Shown in pieces: positions 44,382-54,598 of a stretch of 64,000 nucleotides of DNA. The notes under the pieces were generated by a model. It searched no databases. It was given only the letters and a program-made list of their open reading frames with translations, and was not told the DNA's origin. Each line of letters begins with the position of its first letter. Position 1 is the stretch's first letter. Made by a program: the position numbers and the translations under genes. Location: NCBI RefSeq assembly GCF_003439925.1, contig NZ_QQRR01000002.1:682001-746000 (forward strand), in the 5' to 3' direction. This DNA is from Haloprofundus halophilus. GTDB lineage: Archaea; Halobacteriota; Halobacteria; Halobacteriales; Haloferacaceae.

Positions 44382-46040
44382 TTACGGCTGGGCGATTTCG
44401 TACGCCTTGATGGACTCGTCGCGACGTGGCTGCCAGTCGATACGCGAACTCGCCCCGTAGACGCTGTACTGCCGGTTGAGGAAGATCCACGGCGCCTCGT
44501 CGTGGGCGAGTTGGTTCGCTTCCCGAAGCAGCTGTTCGCGCTGGTCGGCGTCGGCGGTCTGCCCCGCCTCGTCGAGTAGGCTGTCGAACTCCTCGTTGCT
44601 CCAACTCGACAGCGCGCCGTCGGTCGACAGCAGCGGGATGAGCGTCTGACTCGCGTCGAACGTCTCGTTGCCCCAGCCGATGAGGTACCAGTCGGGCATG
44701 TCCTCGATGTTGCCGGTGGTGAGCTGCGCGGCGAGGTCACCGAAGTCGCGCTGGGTCACCTCGGCTTCGACGTTCGAGAGCTCGTTGATGTAGCCGACGA
44801 CCGCCTGCGCGATCTCGAGGTCTTTCAGGTAGCGACCGACCGGCGTGTGCAGTTCGAGCGTCGCGCCGGCGAACCCGCTCTCCTCGACGAGCTGTTCGGC
44901 CTGCTCGACGTCGTACGGGTACGGGTCGATGTCGGGGTTGTAGCCGACGAACCCTTCGAGCGTCGGCTGACCCGTCGGGTCCGAGAAGTCCGCGAGCACC
45001 TCCGCGACGATAGTGTCGAGGTCGATGGCGAGGTTCATCGCTCGCCGGAAGTCGCGGTTCGAGAACGGCTCGACGTCGTACCGCATTCCGTTGTAGATGA
45101 CGCGCGTACTCGGTACGGCTTCGACGCTCGTGTTGTCGTTGCCGTTGATGCGGCTGACCTCCTGTGGTGGGACGTTGACGACGATGTCCGTCTCGCCGCT
45201 GACGAGCTGGTTGACGCGGGTGCTCGACTCTGACGCCGAGGTGATGGTCAGCGCGTCGACGGCCGCCGGTTCGCGCCAGTACTCTTCGTACTTCGTGTAC
45301 TCGACGCTCTCGTCTTGGGTGTAGTTCGACAGCTGGAACGGTCCGGTGCCGTTTGCGTGGCTGTTGATGTAGCTGTTGTCGTTCGATTCGACCCACGACT
45401 GCTGCATGATGTCACCGTAGCTGGCGAGCAGCCCGACGGCCATCGGGTTGACGCCGTCGGAGACGACGTCGACCGCGTTCTCGCCCTCGACCGGCTGCGC
45501 CTCCGTGATACCCGCCAACTGGTCGCTCTGCGGGCTGGCGAGGTTGCCGACGTCGGGGTTGACGATGCGGTTGATGCTGAACGCGACGTCCGCGGGGGTG
45601 AGTTCGTCGCCGTTGTGGAACGTGACGCCCTCGCGGAGCGTGAGACGAACGCGGTCCGGTTCCGCCTGTTCGTAGTTCTCGGCGAGACCCTCGATGACCT
45701 GCCCCTCGCGGTTCCGGTCGAGCGCCCCCTCGTACATCTGCATGGTGATGATGTCCGTCGTCGTCTCACGGTGGTCGTGAGGGTCGAGACCGGAGTCCAT
45801 CTGCCCCTGCGTGATGGTGACGGCGAACTCTCCGCCGTCCTGGTTGTCCTCCCCGTCGGAGCTCCCGGTGTCGTTACCGGTGTCGTTTCCACCGCCGTCG
45901 CCCCCGGTGTCCGCGGGCGTCTCGGTGTTTATCTCGTCGGAGTCGCCGGAACAACCGGCGAGTGCTGCCGTCGCGGCGGCACCGCCTGCCAACTGGAGGT
46001 AACGGCGTCTGCTAACACGTGACTGCCTGTCTTCAGTCAT
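44382..46040 (-). CDS. oppA: Peptide ABC transporter substrate-binding lipoprotein (SBP_bac_5)
   Basis: 552 residues. A Tat signal with twin Arg in VSRRRYLQLAGG and lipobox LAGC near residue 30, then an acidic Gly/Asp linker typical of haloarchaeal lipoproteins. The SBP_bac_5 body has QMYEGALDRNREGQVIEGLAENYE, VRLTLREGVTFHNGDELTPADVAFS and SNYTQDESVEYTKYEEYW. It binds peptides or related solutes outside the cell for the opp permease. First gene of the operon; the TATA box at 46064-46071 lies 27 nt upstream. Confidence 0.94.
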   Translation of the reverse strand: MTEDRQSRVSRRRYLQLAGGAAATAALAGCSGDSDEINTETPADTGGDGGGNDTGNDTGSSDGEDNQDGGEFAVTITQGQMDSGLDPHDHRETTTDIITMQMYEGALDRNREGQVIEGLAENYEQAEPDRVRLTLREGVTFHNGDELTPADVAFSINRIVNPDVGNLASPQSDQLAGITEAQPVEGENAVDVVSDGVNPMAVGLLASYGDIMQQSWVESNDNSYINSHANGTGPFQLSNYTQDESVEYTKYEEYWREPAAVDALTITSASESSTRVNQLVSGETDIVVNVPPQEVSRINGNDNTSVEAVPSTRVIYNGMRYDVEPFSNRDFRRAMNLAIDLDTIVAEVLADFSDPTGQPTLEGFVGYNPDIDPYPYDVEQAEQLVEESGFAGATLELHTPVGRYLKDLEIAQAVVGYINELSNVEAEVTQRDFGDLAAQLTTGNIEDMPDWYLIGWGNETFDASQTLIPLLSTDGALSSWSNEEFDSLLDEAGQTADADQREQLLREANQLAHDEAPWIFLNRQYSVYGASSRIDWQPRRDESIKAYEIAQP

Positions 46041-46063
46041 GAACGCACATGGGCGTTACCCCG

Positions 46064-46071
46064 ATATATAT
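46064..46071 (-). promoter_or_regulatory. TATA box of the opp operon
   Basis: atatatat centred about 27 nt before the oppA ATG at 46040; the clearest TATA box in the window. It indicates a strong leaderless promoter for the importer. Confidence 0.7.
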
Positions 46072-46134
46072 GCTATGGTATGACCAATCGCAACACGTGG
46101 TCGAGTTACTACTGGTGTGACACGTCGACCATAC

Positions 46135-46142
46135 AGTTAAGT
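46135..46142 (+). promoter_or_regulatory. TATA-like element of the RNase H gene
   Basis: agttaagt centred about 27 nt before the ATG at 46166; divergent from the opp promoter within a 125-nt gap. Confidence 0.55.
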
Positions 46143-46165
46143 ATCGGAATTACCAAGCGTGCGAC

Positions 46166-46798
46166 ATGGCCGCACACCGCCGGTCATCGCTGAGAAATCT
46201 GTTCGACCAATCGCCCACCCCGCACATCGCGCATCCGCCGCGAACCCACCACCGCCAGTTCTACGTCGCGACCGACGGGTCGTACCGTCCCGGCGGGGGC
46301 GGACTCGGGGCCGTCATCGAGACGCGCGACGGCGTACGGGTCGCCCGCGTCTCCCTCCCCGACGCCGTTCCGAATAACAACGTCGCCGAGTACCGTGCGC
46401 TTCACCTCGGCTTGGACGTGCTGGCCGCGCGCGCACCTAGAACCGCGAGCGTCGGCGTCCTCGTCGACCACGACGACCTGGCGGCGAACGTCAACGCCGC
46501 GACGCTCGCGGCCGCCGACCCGTCGTGGAACCCCGCCGGAACGCCGCCGGTCCCGGACGGGAGCGAGAACCACTGGCGCGGCATCCTCGCGCGCATCTCG
46601 GGGTTCGCCGACCTCCGCGCGGCGCGCATCGACAGCCGCGAGAATCCCGCCCACGTGCTGGCGAACACGCCCACCGAGTACGCTCACGTGAACCGCGAAC
46701 CCGACCGCTGCGTGCTCCCCGAACCGCCGGGAGCCTCGAACGGCGCCGGCGACGGCGTTCTCCCGCCGTCGCGGACCGAACGGACCGCGGGCGACTGA
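46166..46798 (+). CDS. rnhA: RNase H family protein (RNase HI type)
   Basis: 210 residues. After an N-terminal tail of 32 residues the RNase H fold begins: [22 protein letters not shown] with the first catalytic Asp, [19 protein letters not shown] with the Glu, and [13 protein letters not shown] with the next Asp. The fourth acidic position may be in the [16 protein letters not shown] stretch. It degrades RNA in RNA-DNA hybrids. An insert of about 30 residues ([17 protein letters not shown]) precedes the last helix. The C-terminal 30 residues are disordered. Confidence 0.82.
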   Translation: MAAHRRSSLRNLFDQSPTPHIAHPPRTHHRQFYVATDGSYRPGGGGLGAVIETRDGVRVARVSLPDAVPNNNVAEYRALHLGLDVLAARAPRTASVGVLVDHDDLAANVNAATLAAADPSWNPAGTPPVPDGSENHWRGILARISGFADLRAARIDSRENPAHVLANTPTEYAHVNREPDRCVLPEPPGASNGAGDGVLPPSRTERTAGD

Positions 46799-46860
46799 GA
46801 CAGGCGAGTCCGGGGCGAAACGCACACAGCTATCCGTCCGCGACGACGACAGTTCGAGCG

Positions 46861-47463
46861 ATGCCGTCACCGTGGACACGACTCCGGGAAGACCTGCGCG
46901 CCGCACTGGAGAACGACCCGGCCGCGCTGAGTTACACTGAAGTTCTGTTGACGTACCCAGGAGTCCACGCGCTCTGGATGCACCGGATAGCGCACGCGCT
47001 GTGGAACGCACATCTGCACCTCCCCGCTCGACTGCTCTCTCATCTCTCGCGGTTTCTCACCGGCGTCGAACTCCACCCGGCGGCGACCGTGGGCCGTCGG
47101 GTGTTCATCGACCACGGGATGGGCGTCGTCGTCGGCGAGACGGCCGAGATAGGCGACGACGTCGTACTCTACCACGGCGTCACGCTCGGCGGCAACTCGA
47201 TGCAGCGGACGAAGCGCCACCCGACCGTCGAGGACGGCGCCGTCTTGGGCGCGAACGCGACCCTCATCGGGCCGCTCACCGTCGGCGAGAACGCCCGCGT
47301 CGGGGCGGGCTCGGTCGTCGTCGACGACGTTCCCCCCGAGACGTCCGTCGTCGGGAACCCCGCCCGAGCACCCGGAGACGGGACGAACGCCGGCGAAGGG
47401 GGAGACGAGGACGGAGACGAAAATCGACGCTCCGACTCGGTGACAGACGCCGACGACACCTGA
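46861..47463 (+). CDS. cysE: Serine O-acetyltransferase
   Basis: 200 residues. Makes O-acetylserine for cysteine synthesis. An N-terminal helical domain ([42 protein letters not shown]) is followed by a left-handed beta-helix: [57 protein letters not shown]. The catalytic His-Asp residues are in FIDHG and LYHGVT. The C-terminal 35 residues are acidic and disordered. No cysK adjacent. Confidence 0.92.
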   Translation: MPSPWTRLREDLRAALENDPAALSYTEVLLTYPGVHALWMHRIAHALWNAHLHLPARLLSHLSRFLTGVELHPAATVGRRVFIDHGMGVVVGETAEIGDDVVLYHGVTLGGNSMQRTKRHPTVEDGAVLGANATLIGPLTVGENARVGAGSVVVDDVPPETSVVGNPARAPGDGTNAGEGGDEDGDENRRSDSVTDADDT

Positions 47464-47530
47464 CAGCCCGGGTCAGTCGCGGACGTCGACGATGTCGACG
47501 GAGGGAGTCGCGGAGGCGGATTCGGGGGGA

Positions 47531-47540
47531 GAAAATTGAT
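47531..47540 (+). promoter_or_regulatory. TATA-like element of the TatC-like gene
   Basis: gaaaattgat centred about 28-29 nt before the ATG at 47565, arguing for a transcript separate from cysE. Confidence 0.5.
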
Positions 47541-47564
47541 AACACGGTTGGGCATACCCCTCGC

Positions 47565-48284
47565 ATGGTCCTCGAAGCAGATCGCGTGCGGGAGCTCGGA
47601 CCCAGAGGGAGTGGCGTTCTTCTGCGGATTGCCCGCACGCAGGCACGCGAACTCACCCTCCTGTTTTCCGTCGCCGTCGCGCTGACGCTCGCCGCGTTTC
47701 GAGCGACCGGGGTCGACCTCCAGAAGGCCGCGCTCGGCGTCTACGCGCCCGCGGGGACGACGCTCCCGACCGACCCGCTGGTCTCGCTCGGCGTCGAACT
47801 GCAGGTTGCAGCGCTCGCAGGCGTCGGCGTCGCCGGAACGGCGCTCCTCTGGCAGGCACGCGCGGAGATTCGTCCACACGGCACGCGAACGAGACGGCTG
47901 TATCTCCTGTCGGCGGGACTCTGTCTGCTCGGCGTCGTCCTCGGTGCGGTGCTCGTCGTTCCCGCACTGCTGGAACTGCTCAAGTTCGGCATCCTCAGAA
48001 GCGGGTTCGTTCCGGCGTACCGACCGTACTGGCTGGCGGAGGTGGCGCTGTTTCTGCCCGTCGCCGTCGGCGTCGCCCTCTCGCTACCTCCGCTGATGGT
48101 CGCGCTCGTCGGCGACGGTATCGTCTCCTCGTCGGTGCTGCACCGCGACTGGGGGTTCGTCCTCCTCGGCGTGCTCGGCTACGCGTCGGTGTACTCGCCG
48201 CCGGACTCGGTGACGTTCGTCGTCTACGGCGGCGTACTCTTCGCCGGCTACGTCGCCGGATTGGCCGTGCTGACGTTCGGGTGA
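47565..48284 (+). CDS. Divergent TatC-like six-helix membrane protein
   Basis: 239 residues, about six helices. The order of features follows TatC, the Tat translocase core. Residues 26-46 are a first helix after a RELTLLF amphipathic start. Residues 65-97 read as an external loop plus helix 2 (TTLPTDPLVSLGVELQVAA). Residues 112-141 match the LFLLG-x-F-x-VxP-xLxFL segment (LLGVVLGAVLVVPALLELLKFG). Residues 155-190 match the YLxFVxxLxLAFGLxFELP-V-xxGIV block (YWLAEVALFLPVAVGVALSLPPLM...GDGIV). Residues 208-214 give SVYSPPD, like the TPPD motif. The conserved Glu of TatC helix 4 is missing. It is likely a paralogue with altered function rather than the housekeeping TatC; an unrelated family with similar topology is the alternative. 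Confidence 0.6.
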   Translation: MVLEADRVRELGPRGSGVLLRIARTQARELTLLFSVAVALTLAAFRATGVDLQKAALGVYAPAGTTLPTDPLVSLGVELQVAALAGVGVAGTALLWQARAEIRPHGTRTRRLYLLSAGLCLLGVVLGAVLVVPALLELLKFGILRSGFVPAYRPYWLAEVALFLPVAVGVALSLPPLMVALVGDGIVSSSVLHRDWGFVLLGVLGYASVYSPPDSVTFVVYGGVLFAGYVAGLAVLTFG

Positions 48285-48369
48285 TCGGCATTTCGCCGAC
48301 CGAGATTCTAGCGTCTCGCCTGTGATACCCGTAGCTTCCACCTCGATTTGCTGGTGTCAGACGTAGTTT

Positions 48370-48411
48370 AGAAACGAAAAGAAAACCAGAGTCGACGGTC
48401 GCTATCGACCG
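48370..48411 (-). terminator. Hairpin plus T-rich tail after the malic enzyme gene
   Basis: Inverted repeat cggtcg (48396-48401) / cgaccg (48406-48411) sits 4 nt past the stop on the minus strand. It is followed on that strand by a T-rich run (ggttttcttttcgttt). This is a good intrinsic-type terminator. Confidence 0.6.
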
Positions 48412-48415
48412 ACTG

Positions 48416-50665
48416 CTACTCTTCCTGCGCGTCCACGACCGCCACACCCGCCAGATTCACGATGTCCTTCACTTCGTCGCCGCGCTGGAGCACGTGAACG
48501 GGTTTGTCCATGCCGACGAGCATCGGGCCGATTGCCTCCGCGCCGCCGAGGCGCTGCAGCAGTTTGTAGCCGATGTTGCCCGCTTCGAGGTTCGGGAAGA
48601 TGAGCACGTTCGCCGGTTCGTCGAGCTCCGTGAAGTCGTAGGTGCCTTCGAGGATATCCTCGACGACGGCGGTGTCGGCCTGCATCTCGCCGTCGACGGG
48701 GAAGTCGACCTCGGGGTCGTCGTGCAGGATGTCGACCGCCTGCCGCGGCTTTCGGGTGCCCTCGTTCTCGACGCTGCCGAAGTTCGAGTACGACAGCATC
48801 GCCGCGCGCGGTTCGACGTTGAACCGCCGCGCGAGTTCGGCGGTGTGTTTCGTGATTTCGGCGAGCACCTCGTCGTCGGGGTCGAGGTTAACCGTCGTGT
48901 CGGCGGCGAAGATGACGCGGTTCTTGAACGTCAGCATGTACACGCCTGCGGCGTAGTCGGCGTCTTCGGCGGTGCCGATGACCTGCAGCGGCGGCCGCAG
49001 CGCGCTCGGGTAGTGGTGGGTGAGACCGGTGAGGAGCGCGTCCGCGTCGCCCTGTTCGACCATCACGCTACCGAAGTAGTTGCTGTCGCGGCTGATGAGC
49101 TCGCCCGCCTCGCTCCGGGTGATGCCTTTGCGGCGGCGGAGCTCGTGGAGCCTGTCGGCGTAGCCCTCGTGGTCTTCGCCCGCCGGGTCGACGATGTTGG
49201 CGTCGAACTCCAGCCCGAGGTCGGCGGCGGTGGCGCGGATGGTGTCCGCGTCGCCGAGGAGAATCGGGTCGGCGATACCCTGTTCTTGAATCTGGTAGGC
49301 GGCGCGAATCATCTTCTCGTCGGTGCCCTCCGCCAGCGCGACGCGCTTGGGGTCCGACTTCGCCTTGTTGAGCACGACGCGCATCATCTCGCGGGACTTG
49401 CCGAGACGGGCTTCGAGGCGCTCCTCGTAATCGGCCACGTCGAGGTCCTTGCGAGCCGCGCCGCTGGTCATCGCGGCCTGCGCGACGGCGGGCGCGACCT
49501 CGAACAGCACGCGCGGGTCGAGCGGTTTCGGGATGATGTACTCCGAGCCGAACTGCAGCGGCTGGTCGCCGTAGGCCTTCACGACGGCGTCGGGGACGTC
49601 CTGACGGGCCAGTTCGGCGAGCGCCTCCGCGGCGGCGACTTTCATCGCCTCGTTGATTTCGGTCGCGCGCACGTCGAGCGCGCCGCGGAAGATGAACGGG
49701 AAGCCGAGTACGTTGTTCACCTGGTTCGGGTAGTCCGAGCGACCCGTCGCCATGATGACCGTGTCGTCGCGGGCGTCTTTGGCCGCCTCGTACGTTATCT
49801 CGGGGTCGGGGTTCGCCATCGCGAAGATGACGGGGTTGTCGGCCATCGACCGCACCATCTCCTGGGAGACGATGTCGGCGACCGAGAGGCCGACGAACAC
49901 GTCCGCGCCCTCCATCGCGTCGGCGAGGTCGCCGTTCGGGCGGTCGGCGGCGAACTCGCGCTTGAACTCGTTGACCTCGTCGGAGCGGTCGACGGTGATG
50001 ATTCCCGAGGAGTCGCACATCGTGATGTTCTCCCGCTTCGCGCCCAGCGAGACGTAGAACCGGGCCGTGGCGATGGCGCTCGCGCCCGCGCCGGAGAAGA
50101 CGATGTCGAGCTCTTCGAGCTCCTTGTCGACGATTTCGGCGGCGTTCAGAAGCGCCGCGCCGGAGATGATAGCCGTCCCGTGCTGGTCGTCGTGGAAGAC
50201 GGGAATCGACATCTCTTCGCGGAGTCGTTCCTCGATTTCGAAACACTCGGGCGCTTTGATGTCTTCGAGGTTGACCCCGCCGAACGTCGGTTCCATCGCG
50301 GAGACGCACTCGATAATCTCGTCGGCGTCGGCGCGGTCCAACTCGATGTCGAACACGTCGATGTCGGCGAAGCGCTTGAACAGCACGCCCTTCCCCTCCA
50401 TGACGGGTTTCGACGCCTGTGCGCCGATGTTGCCGAGACCGAGCACCGCGGACCCGTTCGAGACGACGCCGACGAGGTTGCCCTTCGCCGTGTAGTTGTA
50501 CGCCTCGTCTGCGTCGTCGGCGATGTCCAGACACGGTGCGGCGACCCCCGGCGAGTACGCCAGGCTCAGGTCGCGTTGGGTGTTCGTCGGTTTCGTCGTC
50601 GAAATCTCGATTTTGCCGGGAGGTGATTGCCGGTGGTACTCCCGTGCGTCGTCATCCAGCCCCAT
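48416..50665 (-). CDS. maeB: NADP-dependent malic enzyme with C-terminal phosphotransacetylase-like domain
   Basis: 749 residues, the MaeB fusion length. Residues 1-430 decarboxylate malate to pyruvate: [35 protein letters not shown], the NADP loop [13 protein letters not shown] and MANPDPEI. Residues 431-749 are a phosphate acetyl/butyryltransferase-like domain ([64 protein letters not shown]) thought to be regulatory in MaeB. ATG 50665 with a TATA-like region at 50689-50700. Supplies pyruvate and NADPH. Confidence 0.93.
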   Translation of the reverse strand: MGLDDDAREYHRQSPPGKIEISTTKPTNTQRDLSLAYSPGVAAPCLDIADDADEAYNYTAKGNLVGVVSNGSAVLGLGNIGAQASKPVMEGKGVLFKRFADIDVFDIELDRADADEIIECVSAMEPTFGGVNLEDIKAPECFEIEERLREEMSIPVFHDDQHGTAIISGAALLNAAEIVDKELEELDIVFSGAGASAIATARFYVSLGAKRENITMCDSSGIITVDRSDEVNEFKREFAADRPNGDLADAMEGADVFVGLSVADIVSQEMVRSMADNPVIFAMANPDPEITYEAAKDARDDTVIMATGRSDYPNQVNNVLGFPFIFRGALDVRATEINEAMKVAAAEALAELARQDVPDAVVKAYGDQPLQFGSEYIIPKPLDPRVLFEVAPAVAQAAMTSGAARKDLDVADYEERLEARLGKSREMMRVVLNKAKSDPKRVALAEGTDEKMIRAAYQIQEQGIADPILLGDADTIRATAADLGLEFDANIVDPAGEDHEGYADRLHELRRRKGITRSEAGELISRDSNYFGSVMVEQGDADALLTGLTHHYPSALRPPLQVIGTAEDADYAAGVYMLTFKNRVIFAADTTVNLDPDDEVLAEITKHTAELARRFNVEPRAAMLSYSNFGSVENEGTRKPRQAVDILHDDPEVDFPVDGEMQADTAVVEDILEGTYDFTELDEPANVLIFPNLEAGNIGYKLLQRLGGAEAIGPMLVGMDKPVHVLQRGDEVKDIVNLAGVAVVDAQEE

Positions 50666-50738
50666 GGCTGCGGCGACTCCCTCCGTCAGCAAAAAACTAT
50701 GGATAGCGTCGATATCGTGGTTCGACGAACGACGAATA

Positions 50739-52106
50739 TCAGCGTTTGTCGGGACCGAATTTGAAGCCCGAATCGTCGTCGTCGCTCTCCCCGTCGCCGC
50801 CGGATTCGCCGCCGCTCGGGGGCGCTGTCTCGTCGGTGGTCGACTGCCACGACGGCGAGTCGTCGGCGGAGTCGGCGGAGTCGGCGGAGTCGGCGTCGGA
50901 GCGACCTGTGGGCTCGTCGTCGGGGTCGTCGACGGGCTGCCCGTCGTCGGTTCGGTCGTCACCGAATCCCCCGGAGCCGCCGGCACCACCGGGTCCGTCT
51001 CCGTCGTCGGACTCGTCCCCGTCGCCCGGTTCGGCTCCGGCGTTCTCGTCGCCGTCGTCGTCCGGAATCGGGACGAGGGCGAACCGCGGGTTCGAGCGAC
51101 CGAGCACCATCAGTTCGTACGTCCGGAAGTACGTCTGGACGACGATTCCGACCGGGAGCGCGACGAGCAGGAACGCCAGAAACGCCACCAGAAGCGTCAG
51201 ACCGCCCAGAACGACCGTGGCCGGAGAGAGCGCCGCACCGAACGCGCTCACGATTGCGATGACGACGATGACGGCTATCGCCCCGATGACGAGCGCGGGG
51301 ATTGCGACGACGATGCTGGTGACGATGCCGACACCGATTCCGAGGATGGCACGCATGACGAGGTAGACGAGGTACTGCTTCCACTCGCCGCGCAGCGTCG
51401 TCCAGAAGCGTCGCCAGCCCTCGACGACACCGGTGTCGTCGACGAGCATCACCGCGGTGACGAACGTGTTCGTCAGACCGACGACGAGACCGAGAACGAT
51501 ACTGACGACTGCGAGGAGGGCGAAGACCGCGACGAAACCGATGGCGCCGAGGCCGGTGACGACGCCGGGGGCGATGCCGAATCCAGATAGAATCTCGGGT
51601 GCGGCGAACGCGAGGACGAAGAGGGCCGCGCCGGCGACAATCGGGATGTTCACCGCGAGCGAGAGGACGAGTTTGAACACGAACAGCCGAATGCCCTTCC
51701 CGAGTCGGCGACGGAACGGAGTACGGATGCGCACGTCGCCGGTGCGGAGGGCGTCGAGGAAGACGAAGCGCATCACGTCGCCGACGAGGCCGAACAGGAG
51801 CGAGAGGACGATGACGAACACCACGAGGCCCGCGACGAGGAGGGCGATGTTAGTGAGCGTCCCGGGGTCGACGCCGCCCGTCGGGTCCGGCGACGGAGAC
51901 GGCGAGGGCGTCGGCTGCGGCTGGGTCGGCACGTCGCCGCTTCCGCCGAAGTTACCGAAACTCGGCGGTGAACCCCCGGTGCTCAGCGCACCGAGGAAGA
52001 AGACGATCACTGCGAGTCGGAGCCACCGACCGAGACTGAACGGGAACAGGAACCGACGAGTCGAATCTATCGCGTCGTCGATTGCATCGATTGCGTACCA
52101 GGGCAC
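50739..52106 (-). CDS. Large membrane protein, DUF7544-like
   Basis: 455 residues from a GTG at 52106. About six to seven helices, with a Pro/Ser-rich external segment (55-80). The cytoplasmic charged loops include [26 protein letters not shown] and [26 protein letters not shown]. The C-terminal 110 residues are a Gly/Asp/Ser low-complexity tail. The topology resembles the membrane domain of glycerophosphodiester phosphodiesterases and haloarchaeal DUF7544 (from memory). Function unknown. Has its own TATA-like element near 52130-52137. Confidence 0.65.
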   Translation of the reverse strand: MPWYAIDAIDDAIDSTRRFLFPFSLGRWLRLAVIVFFLGALSTGGSPPSFGNFGGSGDVPTQPQPTPSPSPSPDPTGGVDPGTLTNIALLVAGLVVFVIVLSLLFGLVGDVMRFVFLDALRTGDVRIRTPFRRRLGKGIRLFVFKLVLSLAVNIPIVAGAALFVLAFAAPEILSGFGIAPGVVTGLGAIGFVAVFALLAVVSIVLGLVVGLTNTFVTAVMLVDDTGVVEGWRRFWTTLRGEWKQYLVYLVMRAILGIGVGIVTSIVVAIPALVIGAIAVIVVIAIVSAFGAALSPATVVLGGLTLLVAFLAFLLVALPVGIVVQTYFRTYELMVLGRSNPRFALVPIPDDDGDENAGAEPGDGDESDDGDGPGGAGGSGGFGDDRTDDGQPVDDPDDEPTGRSDADSADSADSADDSPSWQSTTDETAPPSGGESGGDGESDDDDSGFKFGPDKR

Positions 52107-52194
52107 GGTCGCATGGTTTCACTCACACGACAAATACGTTGCCCTAAAAAGCCCTCCCGGGTCGGCGGCGCAGTCTCCTTGTTATACTTTCAGA

Positions 52195-53367
52195 CTACAA
52201 GGAGAGCACGTCGTGGCGTTCCACCGTCGCGTCGTACCCCACGGCGTCGGCCTCCCGAGTCGGCCACTCGCCGGTGCTCGTGAGCACCTCGAACCCGTCG
52301 TCGGTGACGAGTACGGTGTCCTCGCTCTTCGCGCCCTGAATCGTCGGGTTCCAGGCGTATCCCATCGGGAGACGTACCTCGTCGTCGGCCGTCGGCGTCG
52401 CGAACCACTCGCGGCCGGCGTAGCCCGCCGCGCCGCCCTGGTGGTGGTTCTGCCACTCGTCGGGGAAACCGACGTCGTCGTACGCCGCCTGAACCGCGCC
52501 GAACACCTCGGACGCCGGTCCCCTCTCGCGCCCAACCGCGCGCGTCGCCGCCAGCGCCGTCGCCTCGACTCGCGTCGCCTTCTCGTGTCGCTCCGCCAGC
52601 CACTCCGGCGGGTCGAACGCGACGGTTCTGGTCGTGCTGGCGTGGAGGCCGCCCCGCTCCGCCGTCACCGAGACGAGCGCATAGTCGCCGAGTTCGGCGA
52701 GCTTCGGGGTGTAATGGCGATACGACTGCGCGCGTTCGGAGCCACCGACGAGAACGACGGGCGCGTTGATTCCGCGCGCCGACAGCGTCACGCGCAGCGC
52801 CGACGCCGCCTCGTGTTCGGTGTCGCCGGATTCCAGTTGACGGCAGACCTGCTCGACGGCAGCGGCGGTGTCGCGGCCGAGTTCCCGGTATGCCTCGATA
52901 TCGCCCTCCGAGAGCGGCTGTCGGAGCGTCGAGGCGTCGACCTCCCCGAACCCCGGAACGTCGAAGTCCGCGGCCGCGTTCTCCGGCGAGTGGTCGGCGA
53001 CCGACTCCGCGAGCGACGACTCGTACCACCGGCCCGCCTCGACGGTAAACTCGCCGGGAAGCTCCTCGTCGACGAGCCGCGGCGCTTCGATGTTGTCGGT
53101 GACGACGCGGAACTCGCCGGCGTCGGCGTCTCCGTCCTCGGCGACGTAACCTGCGGCGGCGACGCCGAGGTCGGCCGTCGCGCTGACGACGTTGTCGCCG
53201 CCGGTGAGCCACGCGAAGGAATTCGGGCGGGCGAACCAGACGGCGTCGAGACCGGCGTCGTCGAGATACTCGCCGAGCCGGCGTCGCCGGTCGGCGAGTC
53301 GGTCGGAATCGGCCGTCTCCGTGACTCCGCTGTCGCTACCCCCGGTGTCGTCGGTGTGGTCGGTCAC
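52195..53367 (-). CDS. M24-fold (Xaa-Pro aminopeptidase-like) protein with an incomplete metal site
   Basis: About 390 residues from a GTG at 53367; other in-frame GTG codons lie a few residues upstream. The N-terminal creatinase-like domain (LGEYLDDAGLDAVWFARPNSFAWLTGG) is followed by the pita-bread domain. The His of NHHQGGAAGY and Glu of SEDTVLVTDDGFEVL are kept. The two metal-ligand Asp positions, normally D-x-G...D-x-TRT, read VTAERGGLHASTTRTV, so both are lost. It may be a non-metal or non-peptidase member (some M24 relatives have this GGL...TR pattern). Single gene. Confidence 0.75.
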   Translation of the reverse strand: MTDHTDDTGGSDSGVTETADSDRLADRRRRLGEYLDDAGLDAVWFARPNSFAWLTGGDNVVSATADLGVAAAGYVAEDGDADAGEFRVVTDNIEAPRLVDEELPGEFTVEAGRWYESSLAESVADHSPENAAADFDVPGFGEVDASTLRQPLSEGDIEAYRELGRDTAAAVEQVCRQLESGDTEHEAASALRVTLSARGINAPVVLVGGSERAQSYRHYTPKLAELGDYALVSVTAERGGLHASTTRTVAFDPPEWLAERHEKATRVEATALAATRAVGRERGPASEVFGAVQAAYDDVGFPDEWQNHHQGGAAGYAGREWFATPTADDEVRLPMGYAWNPTIQGAKSEDTVLVTDDGFEVLTSTGEWPTREADAVGYDATVERHDVLSL

Positions 53368-53577
53368 GTTCGAGTGCACCGGCGGAACGTACTTCAACCG
53401 GTCGAAGGCGGTCAGCGAGGACGCCGACTCCGCCGTCTCAGCGCGGTTCGAAGCGGTTCGTTTCGACGCGGGTCGAACCGGTTCGACCCGATTCGGCGGT
53501 CTCACGTTCGATGAGTGGACCAGACGGGCGTTCGGACAGGTCTAAGTACGCCCGCTCCCGAGTCTGCGATAGGGATT

Positions 53578-54471
53578 ATGCTGAGAACACGCACCCGCCC
53601 GAACTGGCTCTCGTTCCGGCGCTTTGCGGCCGTCACCACCGCGTCGACGGCGCTGCTCATGATGTTGGGCGTCTACACCGCCGCGACCGGGTCCGGACTC
53701 GCCTGTTCGGCGCAGTGGCCGCTGTGCGACAACGGACTGCTGCCGCAGACGATTCCGAGTTTCATCGAGTGGTTCCACCGGCTCGTCGCGATGGTCGTCG
53801 GCTTCCAAATCCTCGGAACGGCCGCGTGGGCGTGGAGGCGCGGCGCGAAGCGGAGCGTCAAACTCTCGATGACGCTCGCGCTCGTCGTCCTCCCCCTGCA
53901 GGTGAGCATCGGCGCGGTGACGGTGACGCTGTCGGGGCTGATTCCGAACGGCTACTCGGTGCCGACGCAGGCGGCGCACTTCGTCGTCGCGCTGACCATC
54001 TTCACCGCGCTGACGTTCGGCACGCTCCGCGCGTACGACGGCCACTTCCGGCGCTCGGCGCTCGAACGGGTGAACCTCGCGCTTCCGGCGACGTTGGTGC
54101 TCGTCGCCTTCGCGGCGCTGACGAGTCGGGTCTGGGGGCTCCTCCCGTACGGGTCGACGGCGCAACCGCTGTTCGTCGGGTCGACGCTCGTCGCCATCGC
54201 GGCGCTCGTCGCGACGGCGGTCTGGGTGACGCAGGCGTCGCACTCGCAGGCGCCGCTGACGCGCCTCCGTCCGCTCGTCCTCACCGCCGCCGGTCTGCTC
54301 GTGGTCGTGGCGCTGCTCGGTCGCGACCTCGTCGTCTACACGCCGCTCGTCCGCGACCTCAACGCGCTGCTGTTCGGTCTCGCGGCGCTCTGTATCGTCG
54401 CCGCGACGTGGCTCGCCCGACGCGTCGAAACCAGCGAACAGGCGACGACTCACGGCGTCAGCGGCGATTGA
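53578..54471 (+). CDS. ctaA: Heme A synthase-like protein (CtaA/COX15 family)
   Basis: 297 residues, eight helices. The Cys pair of the first external loop is in GSGLACSAQWPLCDNG; His ligands of the N-terminal half are in EWFHRLVA (helix 2) and TQAAHFVV (helix 4). Converts heme O to heme A for terminal oxidases. In the C-terminal half the matching helices (FVGSTLVAIAALVA and LNALLFGLAALC) have no His, so the second heme site seems absent. ATG 53578. No ctaB or oxidase genes in the window. Confidence 0.82.
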   Translation: MLRTRTRPNWLSFRRFAAVTTASTALLMMLGVYTAATGSGLACSAQWPLCDNGLLPQTIPSFIEWFHRLVAMVVGFQILGTAAWAWRRGAKRSVKLSMTLALVVLPLQVSIGAVTVTLSGLIPNGYSVPTQAAHFVVALTIFTALTFGTLRAYDGHFRRSALERVNLALPATLVLVAFAALTSRVWGLLPYGSTAQPLFVGSTLVAIAALVATAVWVTQASHSQAPLTRLRPLVLTAAGLLVVVALLGRDLVVYTPLVRDLNALLFGLAALCIVAATWLARRVETSEQATTHGVSGD

Positions 54472-54598
54472 GGCGACCGTTCGGGTTCGTCGCTTTCCTT
54501 CCGGTCGAACATTAGTAAACGAATAAACACGTCAGACCCAGTGGTTGTTTCCGGTCAGGAAGAAAAGTTGAAGCGTCTGCTTGGCCTCGTCTATCGGT

